From: Hyphomicrobiales bacterium
GTDB taxonomy: Bacteria > Pseudomonadota > Alphaproteobacteria > Rhizobiales > Aestuariivirgaceae
DNA length: 64,000 nt
NCBI GenBank assembly: GCA_025359265.1
Contig: JANYHB010000072.1
Location: 25,175-89,174 of the forward strand
Direction of reading: 5' to 3'
Of this stretch, positions 9,663 through 19,297 are shown in pieces. How positions within the stretch are numbered: position 1 is the stretch's first letter; every line of letters begins with the position of its first letter. The notes under the pieces were generated by a model, which saw only the letters and a list, made by a program, of their open reading frames with translations, was not told the origin of the DNA and did not search any database. The position numbers were made by a program, and so were the translations under genes.

Positions 9663-10479
9663 TCTTTTGGTGCTGATGGGCGCTGGCACCAGCGTTGCCG
9701 AAGACCGGCAAGCTTTGGCCATGCGCATTTGTGTGAGTGCCGAGGAAAGTGCCAAGGCAAACGGCTTGGAACCCGCTTTCTTCGCCCGCCTTCTGTGGCG
9801 CGAAAGCCTGTTTGATCCCAATGTGGTTTCCTACAAGGGGGCGCAGGGTATCGCGCAATTTATGCCGGAAACGGCGGCCAAGCGCGGTTTGGCTGATCCA
9901 TTCGAACCGATGGCCGCCGTGAAGGCCTCAGCCGCTTATCTGGCTGATCTTAAAAAGCAGTTTGGCAACATGGGTTTAGCGGCGGCGGCTTATAATGCCG
10001 GTGAGGCGCGAATTGATAAATGGCTGGCAGGCCAAAGCGGTTTGCCCGGCGAAACCCAAGATTATGTGGCTTTCATTACCGGCCACCTGGCTGAAGAGTG
10101 GAAAGCGCCGACGGCAAGTTTTGCATCGCCTGCGATCGGCAAGGGCGGAACTTTCATTGAAGATTGTGTGGCCTTGGCTTTGCGCAAGGGCCAGTTGGCA
10201 CCTTCGGGCGCGCCTTCCTCAGCCATGCGCCCATGGGGCGCTTTGCTGGCGGTAAACTTCAATGAAAGCCGCGCGTTGGGCATGTATCGCCGCCTCAAAT
10301 TGCGTTTTCCTGCCGCCATCGCAAACCGTGATCCGCTCATTATCCACAAACGCAATTTATCACGCGGCACGAGAAAGCTGACCTATGTGATGCTGGGCGA
10401 GAATAGCCGCGAGGCCGCCGTTGCGAGCTGTGCGGTGCTAACCGCTGCGGGTGCGCCATGCATTGTGCGGAAAAACTGA
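9640..10479 (+). CDS. exported lytic transglycosylase (SLT domain)
   Basis: The 279-residue protein has a signal peptide (about residues 1-20, ending SVA). The SLT domain carries the catalytic glutamate E55 in LLWRES, the [13 protein letters not shown] motif and AYNAGEARI. Such enzymes cut the glycan strands of peptidoglycan between MurNAc and GlcNAc. The C-terminal part (about 160-279) resembles an SPOR-like or unassigned periplasmic domain. The gene starts within lolD, so it is probably co-transcribed with proS-lolCD. Confidence 0.88.
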   Translation: MVRWLATSLLVLMGAGTSVAEDRQALAMRICVSAEESAKANGLEPAFFARLLWRESLFDPNVVSYKGAQGIAQFMPETAAKRGLADPFEPMAAVKASAAYLADLKKQFGNMGLAAAAYNAGEARIDKWLAGQSGLPGETQDYVAFITGHLAEEWKAPTASFASPAIGKGGTFIEDCVALALRKGQLAPSGAPSSAMRPWGALLAVNFNESRALGMYRRLKLRFPAAIANRDPLIIHKRNLSRGTRKLTYVMLGENSREAAVASCAVLTAAGAPCIVRKN

Positions 10480-10523
10480 AAGCATGGCTTTTGGCGCGGG
10501 CCGTAAAAGGCTAGGTTGTTAAT

Positions 10524-13500
10524 ATGGCTCACCCAACTTTCATTCATTTGCGCAACCATTCAGCTTTTTCTTTGTCTGAAGGGGCTTTGCCCATCAAGAA
10601 ATTGGCGAGCCTGGCCAAAGATTTCAAAATGCCGGCCTTGGCCATTACCGATTCCAACAACCTGTTTGGCGCACTTGAATTCTCTGAAACACTTTCTGAA
10701 AAAGGCATTCAGCCGATCGTCGGCATTGACCTGCGTGTCGATATGGTTGGCGATGCTACAGCACCGAATAGGTTTCAGCAGCAAACCGGCTTGAAGCGCT
10801 TCACCTCTCTGGTGCTTTTGGCCAAAGATGAAGCTGGCTACCGCAATTTGATGCAACTCACGTCCGCGGCATTTCTGGACATTGCAGACAATGCCGAACC
10901 GCATGTGAGTTGGGAATTGCTTAGCACCAATAGCCAGGGGCTGATCTGTTTAACCGGAGGGCCGGGCGGGCCGTTGAATGAGGCCTTGGTCAACAACCAA
11001 AAGGCACTGGCGGAAAAGCATTTGAAGCTGTTGCAAAATTTATTCCTTGATCGGCTTTACATTGAATTGCAACGCCATGGCACTGCAGCTGAAAAAGCCG
11101 CAGAAGCGGGGTTGATTGAGCTGGCCTATGAATCTGGCATTCCTTTGGTGGCCACCAATCAGTGCTTTTTTGCAACGCCAGATGACTATGTGGCCCATGA
11201 TGCCTTGATTTGCATTGCCGGAGGTGAGGTGGTTTCACAACCAGACCGCCGCCGCCTGACGCCGGAGCATTATTTCAAATCCCAGCAAGCCATGGCGGCC
11301 CTGTTTGCCGATGTGCCTGAGGCGATTGAAAACACCATCGAGATTGCCAAGCGTTGCTCTTATTGGGTGAAGGGCCGCAAACCGATTTTGCCGCGCTTTG
11401 CCGACGGTGATGAGGCAGAAATGCTGCGCCAGCAAGCCATGGAGGGGCTGAGCAACCGCCTTGCATACACCGGGCTCGCACCTGACATGACGCGCCAAGA
11501 CTATGACATGCGCTTGGATTTTGAGCTGAGCGTGATCAACAAAATGAAATATCCCGGCTATTTTTTAATCGTGGCTGATTTTATCAGATGGGCGAAAGCG
11601 CAAGGCATTCCCGTGGGGCCAGGCCGTGGCTCGGGGGCCAGTTCACTGGTGGCCTATTCGCTGACGATCACCGATGTTGACCCGTTGCGATTTGGCTTGT
11701 TGTTTGAACGCTTCCTGAATCCTGACCGCGTGTCGATGCCGGATTTCGACGTCGATTTTTGTCAAGATCGGCGCGACGAAGTTATTGCCTATGTCCAGCG
11801 CCGCTATGGTGTTGACCGCGTGGCGCAGATTATCACCTTCGGTAAATTGCAATCGCGCATGGTGACCCGTGACGTGGGCCGCGTGTTGCAAATGCCATAT
11901 GGGCAGGTTGACCGCCTATCGAAATTGATTCCGAACAATCCGGCCAATCCGATTTCGCTGGGACAGGCGATTGAGATGGAGCCGCGCTTGCAGGAAGAGC
12001 GCGACCGCGACCCCAATGTGAAAAACCTGTTTGATATCGCCTTGAAGCTGGAAGGGCTTTATCGCAACGCTTCCACTCATGCGGGCGGAATTGTGATTGC
12101 GGATCGGCCGCTCACCCAATTGGTGCCGCTCTATCGTGATACTTCCGCCGCTTTGCCAGCATCGCAATTCAACATGAAATATGTTGAGAAAGCCGGTTTG
12201 GTAAAATTCGACTTCCTGGGCCTCAAAACCCTGACCGTGATCGACAAGGCGCAGAGGCTTATTCACCAGCGTGTGCGCGATTTTGATGTCCAAAAAATTC
12301 CTTTGGATGATACAAAAACTTATGAAATGTTGGCGCGTGGCGAAACGTTGGGTGTGTTCCAGCTGGAAAGCGCTGGCATTCGTGATGCTGCCCGCATGGC
12401 CAAGTCAGACAGGTTTGAAGACTTGATTGCTCTCATTGCGCTGTATCGGCCAGGCCCCATGGCGCAGATTCCGATTTATTGCGCCCGCAAGCTGGGCAAA
12501 GAGAAGGTGGAATATCTGCATCCCTTGTTAGAGCCAGTGTTGCGCGAAACCTTTGGGGTGATCACTTACCAAGAACACGTGCAACAAGTGGCGCGCGTTT
12601 TGGCGGGCTATACGCCGGCGGAAGCCGATCTTTTGCGCCGCGCCATGGGCAAGAAAATCAAAAGTGAAATGCATGCCCAGCGCGTTCGCTTTATGGCCGG
12701 TGCGCAAGCCAATGGCGTGGACATTGACACGGCGACTTTGGCTTTCGATGCCTGTGCCAAATTTGCCGAATATGGCTTTCCCAAAGGCCACGCCGCACCC
12801 TATGCGCTTATTGTTTATCAAACGGCTTATTTGAAGGCGCATTTTCCGGTTGAATTTCTTGCCGCATCAATGACGCTGGAATTGGGCAACACCGACAAAT
12901 TGATGGCCTTCCACCGTGAAGCCCAACGCCTGGGTATTCGCGTTGCCCCGCCGTCTGTCAACGCAGGCGGGGTGGATTTCGCAGTGCAGGACGGTGCCAT
13001 TATTTATTCCATGGCCGCCCTCAAAAATGTGGGTGCGGGTGCCATTGGGCAAATCATTGAAGCGCGCCAAAACGGCGGGCCGTTCAAATCTCTCGCAGAC
13101 TTTTCCAAACGCGTCGATGCCAAAGCGCTGAATCGCCGAGCGCTTGAAAGCCTTGGCAGGGCTGGGGCCTTTGATGGCTTAAATCCTAACCGTGCGCAAG
13201 TTGTGGAAGGCATTGACAGCATCATCGGCATTGCCAATCGTACGGCCAGTGAATCTGCCGCTGGCCAAAATGATATGTTTGTTGGCCTTGCATCGGCCAG
13301 TGATGACATCGTCTTGCCGCGCCGCGAGGCGTGGTTGCCAATGGAACGTTTGGGCCATGAATTTGACGCGGTGGGATTCTATCTTTCTGGCCACCCGCTG
13401 GATGAATATGCCAAGCCTCTCAAAAGCCTTGGCATCGACACGTGGGCCAGTTTTCGCGAGAAGGCGATGACCAAGGGCGTGACATCAGCGAAATTGGCGG

Positions 13501-13958
13501 GCACGATTACGCATAAGCAGGAGCGGCGTTCCAAGCAGGGCAACAAGTTTGCCTTCGTGGGCTTTTCTGATCCAACCGGGCAGTTTGAGGCTGTGGTATT
13601 TGCCGATACTTTGGCAAATGTGCGTGATTTATTGGAGCCGGGCAAAGCCGTGGTCATTCGTGTTGAAGCGGAAGTGGAAGGCGAAGAGATTAAACTGCGC
13701 CTGCAAACGCTGGAGTCATTAGACAAGGCCGCCGCAGCGGTAGTGCAAGGCGTGCAAATCTTTGTGCGCGATGCCAGCGCGATTGACTCCATCGCCAAAC
13801 GCTTGCAGGCCGGCGGAAAGGCCCCGGCACGCCTGACACTTTTGTTGGAGAATGGCCGAGAGGTGGACATTGGCCTTGGCACAAAGTTCCAAATTACCCC
13901 GCACGTAAAAGGCGCAATCAAGGCTATTCAGGGCGTTGTCGATGTGCAGGATTTGTAA
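10524..13958 (+). CDS. dnaE: DNA polymerase III alpha subunit
   Basis: This 1144-residue replicative polymerase subunit has an N-terminal PHP domain (HLRNHSAFSLSEGALP), a palm with GPGRGSGASSLVAY (about 365-378) and PDFDVDF (about 405-412) that hold the catalytic aspartates, a helix-hairpin-helix region and a C-terminal OB fold. The length fits the DnaE1 type (about 1140-1180) rather than ImuC/DnaE2. It copies both strands as part of the holoenzyme. It lies downstream of lolD and the transglycosylase; lolD-dnaE proximity is common in the order. It ends 3 bases from the convergent PilZ gene. Confidence 0.97.
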   Translation: MAHPTFIHLRNHSAFSLSEGALPIKKLASLAKDFKMPALAITDSNNLFGALEFSETLSEKGIQPIVGIDLRVDMVGDATAPNRFQQQTGLKRFTSLVLLAKDEAGYRNLMQLTSAAFLDIADNAEPHVSWELLSTNSQGLICLTGGPGGPLNEALVNNQKALAEKHLKLLQNLFLDRLYIELQRHGTAAEKAAEAGLIELAYESGIPLVATNQCFFATPDDYVAHDALICIAGGEVVSQPDRRRLTPEHYFKSQQAMAALFADVPEAIENTIEIAKRCSYWVKGRKPILPRFADGDEAEMLRQQAMEGLSNRLAYTGLAPDMTRQDYDMRLDFELSVINKMKYPGYFLIVADFIRWAKAQGIPVGPGRGSGASSLVAYSLTITDVDPLRFGLLFERFLNPDRVSMPDFDVDFCQDRRDEVIAYVQRRYGVDRVAQIITFGKLQSRMVTRDVGRVLQMPYGQVDRLSKLIPNNPANPISLGQAIEMEPRLQEERDRDPNVKNLFDIALKLEGLYRNASTHAGGIVIADRPLTQLVPLYRDTSAALPASQFNMKYVEKAGLVKFDFLGLKTLTVIDKAQRLIHQRVRDFDVQKIPLDDTKTYEMLARGETLGVFQLESAGIRDAARMAKSDRFEDLIALIALYRPGPMAQIPIYCARKLGKEKVEYLHPLLEPVLRETFGVITYQEHVQQVARVLAGYTPAEADLLRRAMGKKIKSEMHAQRVRFMAGAQANGVDIDTATLAFDACAKFAEYGFPKGHAAPYALIVYQTAYLKAHFPVEFLAASMTLELGNTDKLMAFHREAQRLGIRVAPPSVNAGGVDFAVQDGAIIYSMAALKNVGAGAIGQIIEARQNGGPFKSLADFSKRVDAKALNRRALESLGRAGAFDGLNPNRAQVVEGIDSIIGIANRTASESAAGQNDMFVGLASASDDIVLPRREAWLPMERLGHEFDAVGFYLSGHPLDEYAKPLKSLGIDTWASFREKAMTKGVTSAKLAGTITHKQERRSKQGNKFAFVGFSDPTGQFEAVVFADTLANVRDLLEPGKAVVIRVEAEVEGEEIKLRLQTLESLDKAAAAVVQGVQIFVRDASAIDSIAKRLQAGGKAPARLTLLLENGREVDIGLGTKFQITPHVKGAIKAIQGVVDVQDL

Positions 13959-13961
13959 GGT

Positions 13962-14567
13962 TTATGATTGAGCCGGAATTTTAGCAGTGGGCGAAGGCGC
14001 CTGATCCAGCTGCTTTACGAATTCAATGGCCACGCCATGTTCAAGATAGCGCACCACGCGACCCCGCATTTTGCCTAACATCACATAGGTGCCCACACTG
14101 GGCACCACTTCGGTTTTAATACCAGCACCAGAAACCGAAATATCGAGCACTTCGCAGTTATAAACGCGGCCATCGGGCAAAGTGACTTGCGAAACACGGT
14201 CGCCAGGTTCGTAACGGGAATGGCGGCGACTGTCAGACGCATCATCGGTGCCCCGCTGCTGCAGCCATTCCACCCGTTGCTGAAAACGCTCCAGGCGTGG
14301 GCCCTTGAGATTAAATGTAATTGCAAAACCGCCTGGTTGAGGGGCACCCGTCAGCGCTTCCACCCGGCCAATTTCCTCAATGTAAGCCACGATCAACTGT
14401 CCCGGAGGCGGAACGCTGGGTGTAATAAAAATCGCCCCGTCCACCGAAAGATTGATGACTTGGCAGGCATGTTCACTGAGATCAGGCAACATGAAACGCC
14501 CCGTCACCAAGCTTTCCGCGCTTGCTTCATGGGCAGTTTCAAGTTTTTCTGCGGACGTTTCGCTCAC
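13962..14567 (-). CDS. PilZ-domain protein, two PilZ units
   Basis: The chosen GTG start gives 201 residues and follows a GCAGGAG site by 7 bases; an upstream in-frame ATG at 14624 has no such site. The C-terminal half has a complete c-di-GMP-binding pattern: RRHSRYEPG (RxxxR) and, about 30 residues later, LDISVSGAGI (D/NxSxxG). The N-terminal half looks like a degenerate PilZ unit with INLSVDGAIF but no RxxxR. It is probably a cytoplasmic c-di-GMP effector for motility, polysaccharide or cell-cycle control. It stands alone. Confidence 0.85.
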   Translation of the reverse strand: MSETSAEKLETAHEASAESLVTGRFMLPDLSEHACQVINLSVDGAIFITPSVPPPGQLIVAYIEEIGRVEALTGAPQPGGFAITFNLKGPRLERFQQRVEWLQQRGTDDASDSRRHSRYEPGDRVSQVTLPDGRVYNCEVLDISVSGAGIKTEVVPSVGTYVMLGKMRGRVVRYLEHGVAIEFVKQLDQAPSPTAKIPAQS

Positions 14568-14674
14568 CTGTTTCTCCTGCAAGCTTTGCACAAAGCTGCA
14601 CAAGAGCTGGTTTCGAATCTGCATAAGTTAACGCTATTTGTGGTAAATAAAGGCTTAAGCGACGGGGCTGAAAG

Positions 14675-15298
14675 CTAAACTGAAAGGCCACCTTGGATGA
14701 CACGCAGCGCCACTGGCGCTTTGCGGCCGACGTGTTCGAGCAAATTATCGCCGTGTTCATGCTCGGTCCAAATCACGCGTGCCGAAACCAACTCCCGCCG
14801 TTGCAATAGCGCTGAGGTGTGGTCTTTTTCGCCTTTGAAGGCAAAGAGGCCTCCCACCAACTGCACCTTGTGGGAAGCATTGTCCCACACGGGGAGTGCC
14901 AACATTTCGGCGGCAACGGGTTCAGCGCCGACGTATATAAGCCGCATCCGCACGAGTGCCGGTTGCAGGCGTTCCGCGGCTAAATCAAGGGTTTTGCCGA
15001 CCACATCGCGTTCAAATAAATCAAATCCCAAGAGCGCGTCTTTGCCTGTGGCCTGGGTTTGCATCAAATCACACACCGCGCTGCCCGCGAGGCGGAAATG
15101 CCATGGGCCGAGCTCTGATTTCTGCAAAATTGCAATATTCGGAAGCACTTTTGCCAGCTTGGCCATTTCCACCTCGTCTCGGCTGGGGCAGGGGCGTTCA
15201 GCCCGCAACGCCTCCCAATAGCGGAAAAGATGACGGCTGCCCGTATGGATAATGTGGGCCGAAGTTTTATCGATGTCATTGCGGTCATTGGCCTGCAT
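14675..15298 (-). CDS. PAS-domain protein of the PAS_5 (DUF1457) type
   Basis: The 207-residue protein resembles the alphaproteobacterial PAS_5 family: HLFRYWEALRAERPCPSRDEVE near the N-terminus, then LPNIAILQKSE and WHFRLAGSAVCDLM. These proteins consist of a single divergent PAS domain with no output domain and often occur near motility or c-di-GMP genes; here the neighbour is a PilZ gene. An AGGATAAG site precedes the ATG. The function is unknown beyond sensing or protein contact inferred from the fold. Confidence 0.82.
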   Translation of the reverse strand: MQANDRNDIDKTSAHIIHTGSRHLFRYWEALRAERPCPSRDEVEMAKLAKVLPNIAILQKSELGPWHFRLAGSAVCDLMQTQATGKDALLGFDLFERDVVGKTLDLAAERLQPALVRMRLIYVGAEPVAAEMLALPVWDNASHKVQLVGGLFAFKGEKDHTSALLQRRELVSARVIWTEHEHGDNLLEHVGRKAPVALRVIQGGLSV

Positions 15299-15415
15299 GG
15301 CTTATCCTGATGGCGAAGGGTGGGCTTGCCGCCTGTCCCATAATTGAACTTGTGCCTTTCTAATTGCAGGGGCCGTGCCAAACGCCCTGCGCATTAACCT
15401 TCTGCGGAGCTGCAT

Positions 15416-16156
15416 GTGAACACCGATAACTTAGCCAAAACGGCATTTTCCAAGAAACCGCCCCCCGCTATCAATTTGCCGCGCGTGGTGTGGATGTTGA
15501 TTTTGGCCCTGGTTGGCATCCACCTGGTTTTGCAGGCGGGCGGGGCGCATTGGCAGGCTTTCGCCATATATACATTTGCCTTCATTCCAGCGCGGCTGAG
15601 CTTGGAACATTTTCCACAGCCGCCGGGGGCCGCGGTGTGGAGCTTTCTCACCTATGGTTTGCTGCATGGTGATTGGATGCACGTGTTGGGCAACTGCCTT
15701 TGGCTGGTGGTATTTTCAAAGCCTGTGCAGGCGCGGCTTGGAACATTGCGCTACCTGCTGTTGCTCGCGTTGAGTGTGATCGCCGGCGCGGCCTCCACCT
15801 TGCTGCTGCATTGGGGTGAGCCTCTGCAACTGGTTGGCATTTCGGGCGGTGTTTCGGGCCTTCTGGCTGCCGCCATTCCCCTGATGTATGGGCACCGCGA
15901 ACCGTCTCCGAGCGGCCGTTTAAGGCCCTTGGCACCGATGGAAATACTGCGAGACCGCCGCGCCTTGACGTTCAGCTTGATGTGGCTGGGGATTACAGCG
16001 CTGACGGCAACGTCGCAATTTCTCACCACCAACGCAATCATCGCGCAGCAAGTGGTGGCATGGGAGGCCCATGTAGGCGGCTTTATCATGGGGCTGCTGG
16101 TCTTCTATGGGCTGGACCATGCAAACCGCTCGGAAATCGTTCACACGCTGCACTGA
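15416..16156 (+). CDS. rhomboid intramembrane serine protease
   Basis: This 246-residue protein has six to seven hydrophobic segments. The rhomboid signature is complete: HGDWMHVLGN (H84, H89, N93), the nucleophile S143 in GISG and the catalytic H219 in AHVGG. Rhomboids cut transmembrane helices of other proteins inside the bilayer; the substrate is unknown. It starts with GTG after a GGAG site. The overlapping ATG two bases earlier is out of frame. A CBS-domain gene follows 37 bases downstream. Confidence 0.93.
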   Translation: MNTDNLAKTAFSKKPPPAINLPRVVWMLILALVGIHLVLQAGGAHWQAFAIYTFAFIPARLSLEHFPQPPGAAVWSFLTYGLLHGDWMHVLGNCLWLVVFSKPVQARLGTLRYLLLLALSVIAGAASTLLLHWGEPLQLVGISGGVSGLLAAAIPLMYGHREPSPSGRLRPLAPMEILRDRRALTFSLMWLGITALTATSQFLTTNAIIAQQVVAWEAHVGGFIMGLLVFYGLDHANRSEIVHTLH

Positions 16157-16193
16157 ATGTGTTAGCTTTAACAAAAATACAACGGAGGAAGCC

Positions 16194-16628
16194 ATGTCTG
16201 TTTCTCACATTCTGCAGCAAAAGGGCCGAGACGTTATTACCGCCAAGCCCGCTGATACGGTTAAGCAGGTTGCCGAAGTGCTGGGCTCTAAGCGCATCGG
16301 CGCCGTCATAATTTCCAGCGGCAATGGCATAATTGATGGCATTGTGAGCGAGCGGGACATCGTTCGCGCGATCGGCCTTCATGGGGCTGCAGCTCTGGAT
16401 AAGCCGGTTGCCACCTTCATGACAAAATCCGTCAGGAACTGCAACGACGACGACAGCGAAACGGAATTGATGGCCTTGATGACGCAACACCGCATCCGCC
16501 ATTTGCCCGTTGTTACCGCAGGCAAACTCTCTGGCATGATTTCAATTGGCGATGTGGTGAAATTCAGAATTGAGCAGATCGAACGCGATGCAGCCGATAT
16601 GAAGGCCTATATTTCGGGCGCGGTTTGA
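16194..16628 (+). CDS. tandem CBS-domain protein
   Basis: The protein has 144 residues and consists of two CBS units (about 1-65 and 72-135), with GAVIISSG..IDGIVSERDIVRA and HLPVVTAGKLSGMISIGDVVK. Free-standing CBS pairs bind adenosine nucleotides and regulate partner proteins. The start follows a strong GGAGGA site. It is likely co-transcribed with the rhomboid gene upstream. The partner cannot be named. Confidence 0.92.
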   Translation: MSVSHILQQKGRDVITAKPADTVKQVAEVLGSKRIGAVIISSGNGIIDGIVSERDIVRAIGLHGAAALDKPVATFMTKSVRNCNDDDSETELMALMTQHRIRHLPVVTAGKLSGMISIGDVVKFRIEQIERDAADMKAYISGAV

Positions 16629-16693
16629 GCCGCCATGGCGGCTGAAGTCAAAAAGCTGGACGGCGCGGTTGCTCCCCACGCCTGGCGGGCCGC

Positions 16694-17065
16694 CTAGACC
16701 ATCTCCAACCCGCCGGCCTCTACCCGCCGGTAGAAGCAACTCCGCCGACCGGTATGGCAGGCGGCAGCCTTGGGCCCTTGGGGGGTGACTTTCAGCAACA
16801 CGCAATCCATGTCGCAATCGACCAGCAGCTCATCCACGCGGAAAGTCTCGCCCGAAGTTTCGCCCTTCAGCCAGAGCTGCCCGCGTGACCGACTATAAAA
16901 ATGCGCCAGGCCAGTGTCGCGGGTTTTCTGCAAAGCCTCGGCATTCATGTGGGCGAACATCAGCACTGTGCCGTCTTTGGCATCCTGCATGATGGCGGGC
17001 ACCAAGCCAGCATCATTAAAGCGCGGGGTGAAAGTAAGCGTTTCATCAAGGTGGGAATGGGTCAT
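16694..17065 (-). CDS. hisI: phosphoribosyl-AMP cyclohydrolase
   Basis: This 123-residue protein carries out the third step of histidine synthesis, opening the adenine ring of phosphoribosyl-AMP. The family features are present: MFAHMNAEAL, SRSRGQLWLKGETSG, the metal site VDCDMDC (three alternating acidic/Cys positions), and the zinc cysteine segment ACHTGRRSCFYR. It is the stand-alone HisI form without a fused HisE. It is divergent from the IscU-like gene, as is common in this order. Confidence 0.96.
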   Translation of the reverse strand: MTHSHLDETLTFTPRFNDAGLVPAIMQDAKDGTVLMFAHMNAEALQKTRDTGLAHFYSRSRGQLWLKGETSGETFRVDELLVDCDMDCVLLKVTPQGPKAAACHTGRRSCFYRRVEAGGLEMV

Positions 17066-17157
17066 GGTGGGGGTCCGTCATGCGTGGGCAAGTTCAAGAT
17101 GATGCGACGTGTAGGGCTATTGGAAAAAGGATTCAATATGCCTACATTGGAAGCAAG

Positions 17158-17619
17158 ATGATTGACGAAATCTATAACCGTAAAATTCTCGAATATGCCG
17201 CGGACATTCCACATTTGGAACGCTTGGCGCATCCGGATGTGACGGTGGTGGCCCATTCAAAACTCTGCGGCTCGAAAGTCACGGTGGATGTGGCCATGAA
17301 AAACGGCGTGGTTTCGGATTTTGGCCAAGATGTGAAGGCCTGTGCCTTGGGCCAGGCTTCATCATCCATCATGGGCCGCCATGTGGTGGGTTCATCTGCT
17401 GATGAACTGCGCACCGTGCGAGAGCAGATGTACAAAATGTTGAAAGAGACAGGTGCTCCACCCTCTGGCAAATGGGCCGAGCTTGAAGCGCTGCTGCCCG
17501 TGCGCGATTACAAGGCGCGCCATGCCTCGACATTGTTGACCTTTGATGCTGTGGTGGATGCGGTGAATCAAATCGAGGCCAAAAATGACCAAACAACCCA
17601 GCTTCATCGCAGCCTTTGA
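17158..17619 (+). CDS. IscU/NifU-like fold protein lacking the third ligand cysteine
   Basis: This 153-residue protein has the IscU/SufU pattern with C37 (SKLCGSK) and C62 (KACALGQASSSI). Where scaffold proteins have the third cysteine (before ATL), this one reads RHASTLL, with alanine. It may be an Fe-S carrier of altered chemistry or a fold relative with another job. The start at 17158 gives family length; an upstream in-frame ATG adds 26 unlike residues. The 3' end overlaps the cupin gene by 35 bases. Confidence 0.8.
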   Translation: MIDEIYNRKILEYAADIPHLERLAHPDVTVVAHSKLCGSKVTVDVAMKNGVVSDFGQDVKACALGQASSSIMGRHVVGSSADELRTVREQMYKMLKETGAPPSGKWAELEALLPVRDYKARHASTLLTFDAVVDAVNQIEAKNDQTTQLHRSL

Positions 17620-18058
17620 GGCGCCCACGCGGACCGGTTCACGCTATCCAACACCCCATGATGAACCGTGCGAGGCCCGCACGAAATATGTTTTGGGCGA
17701 TGTTTTCGGGCTCGATCAATTTGGGGTGAACCTTGTGACGCTGGAAGCGGGCGCATGGTCAAGCCAACGCCACTGGCATGAAAAAGAAGATGAGTTCATT
17801 TATGTGCTTTCCGGCGAATTGGTGTTGAGCGACGACAACGGCGATCATACATTGCAGCCTGGCATGTGCGCTGGCTTCAAGGCCAACACTGGCAACGGCC
17901 ACTGCCTTAAAAACGTGACGGGCAAACCCGCGCAATACCTTGAAGTGGGAACACGTGGTTCGGCTGAAGTGGCGTGGTATTCCGATATCGACATGAAGGT
18001 GACAATATCCAACCGCGTTGGAACTTATACCCGCAAGGATGGCGCACCCGTGCGGTAA
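17585..18058 (+). CDS. cupin-domain protein
   Basis: This 157-residue protein has a single cupin barrel. The metal-binding motifs are H-W-H-E (SSQRHWHEKEDEFIYVLSGE) and the second, degenerate motif with GHCLKNVT. The sequence resembles small cupins annotated as transcriptional-regulator-like or sugar-binding proteins. Enzymatic activity cannot be inferred. Its start lies in the IscU-like gene, and its stop overlaps the convergent MFS gene by 34 bases. Confidence 0.88.
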   Translation: MTKQPSFIAAFEAPTRTGSRYPTPHDEPCEARTKYVLGDVFGLDQFGVNLVTLEAGAWSSQRHWHEKEDEFIYVLSGELVLSDDNGDHTLQPGMCAGFKANTGNGHCLKNVTGKPAQYLEVGTRGSAEVAWYSDIDMKVTISNRVGTYTRKDGAPVR

Positions 18059-19179
18059 CTGCGATGAAGTGTGATCCACACGCCCAGCGTGCCCAACACA
18101 CCCATGGCAATGGGCCACGTGAGGCTGTAGCCCATCCAGGTGAGCAGGGCTGCGATAAGTCCGCCAAGTGCGCCTCCCAAATCCCAGCCGCCTTCACCCC
18201 ACACTTGAAAGCGCAAGGCATCGCCGGATAATTTGGATAGATTGTAGACACGGGCATTGAACGCCGAAGCATAAAGTGGCCCAACCACGGCACCCATTGC
18301 CAGCGCTAAAACCGCAGTGATGGGCCTGTCATAGCCCAAGGCAGCAATGAGGACGAAAACCCCAGCGCCCGTCATGCCAATGGCTGTTGACCATTTGTGA
18401 TGACCCAAATCAAACATGCGTCCAATTCCAAGGGCCATCACCGCGCCGAATACCGCAGCCATGGCAAGGGCCAGCCCAAAGCTTTGAAAGTTTTCACCCA
18501 AGGTCATGAACAATGCCAGCGAGAAGGCATTTCCGGCGCAGACCTGGGCAAAGCCGTCACAGAAATAAACCTGTGCCGCAAAACGTTTTGAATGACGAGA
18601 AATTTTTGCGCTGCGCTCAATCACCATCTCGGGTGTTTGCAGCAAGGGCCAAGCGCTCAACAGGCGTACGGCACCTGCAATGCCAAAGGCCCAAACGGGC
18701 CCAGCCCCCACTTGCAGCAAACCGCCCAGCAACGGCCCGGCAATATTGCTGAGGGAATAGACCAGTTGCACAACGCTCACTTGCGCACCTCGCATTTCGG
18801 CATCGCCCAGCTTGGCCGACATGGCGTGAAAACACGCCCAATAGAAGGCATCGCCCAATCCCGCCAAAACCAGAAATAAAACCAGCATTGGCCCTGCATC
18901 CTGCACATGGCCGATGGGGATAAAGGCCAAGGCGCCAATCACCAGGCCGGTGATCAATGCCGTTCGAATGCCAAAAATTTGGGCAAAGGGAATGACAATC
19001 TGCCGAAACAGCAAACGCAACAAGACGATGGCGACCAGCGACAGAAACACCAGCGGAAGGGTGAGGTTAGCCTTGAGCAAAAATACAAGTACGAAGGCAC
19101 CGCCTCCGTATTCAGAAAGGCCAAGCAGGGCGGAATGGAGATAGATTCGGTTGATGGCGCCGTTGTCGAAAAATCGCAT
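18025..19179 (-). CDS. MFS transporter
   Basis: The chosen start gives 384 residues with about twelve hydrophobic segments and the MFS pattern (a helix-rich N-half, GDAFYWACFHAMSAKLGD, and a second half repeating the layout). The longer frame from 19275 adds 32 basic, non-membrane residues reaching toward the tRNA-Asp and seems less likely; neither start has a convincing ribosome-binding site. The substrate is unknown. It overlaps the cupin gene tail-to-tail. Confidence 0.85.
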   Translation of the reverse strand: MRFFDNGAINRIYLHSALLGLSEYGGGAFVLVFLLKANLTLPLVFLSLVAIVLLRLLFRQIVIPFAQIFGIRTALITGLVIGALAFIPIGHVQDAGPMLVLFLVLAGLGDAFYWACFHAMSAKLGDAEMRGAQVSVVQLVYSLSNIAGPLLGGLLQVGAGPVWAFGIAGAVRLLSAWPLLQTPEMVIERSAKISRHSKRFAAQVYFCDGFAQVCAGNAFSLALFMTLGENFQSFGLALAMAAVFGAVMALGIGRMFDLGHHKWSTAIGMTGAGVFVLIAALGYDRPITAVLALAMGAVVGPLYASAFNARVYNLSKLSGDALRFQVWGEGGWDLGGALGGLIAALLTWMGYSLTWPIAMGVLGTLGVWITLHRSYRTGAPSLRV

Positions 19180-19297
19180 GACTGCGCCATAAGCCAGTCC
19201 AAATGGCTGTTCACGGCCCCGTCGCAAATTAAAACCAACTGTTGCAGTGCTGCTTGACAGGGCAGGGGGCCTCATCTATCCAGCGCCCATTGGAAAT

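Noticed and set aside
19180..19275. Longer start of the MFS gene at 19275
   Set aside because: The extra 32 residues are basic and not membrane-like, and reach toward tRNA-Asp; kept as an alternative only.
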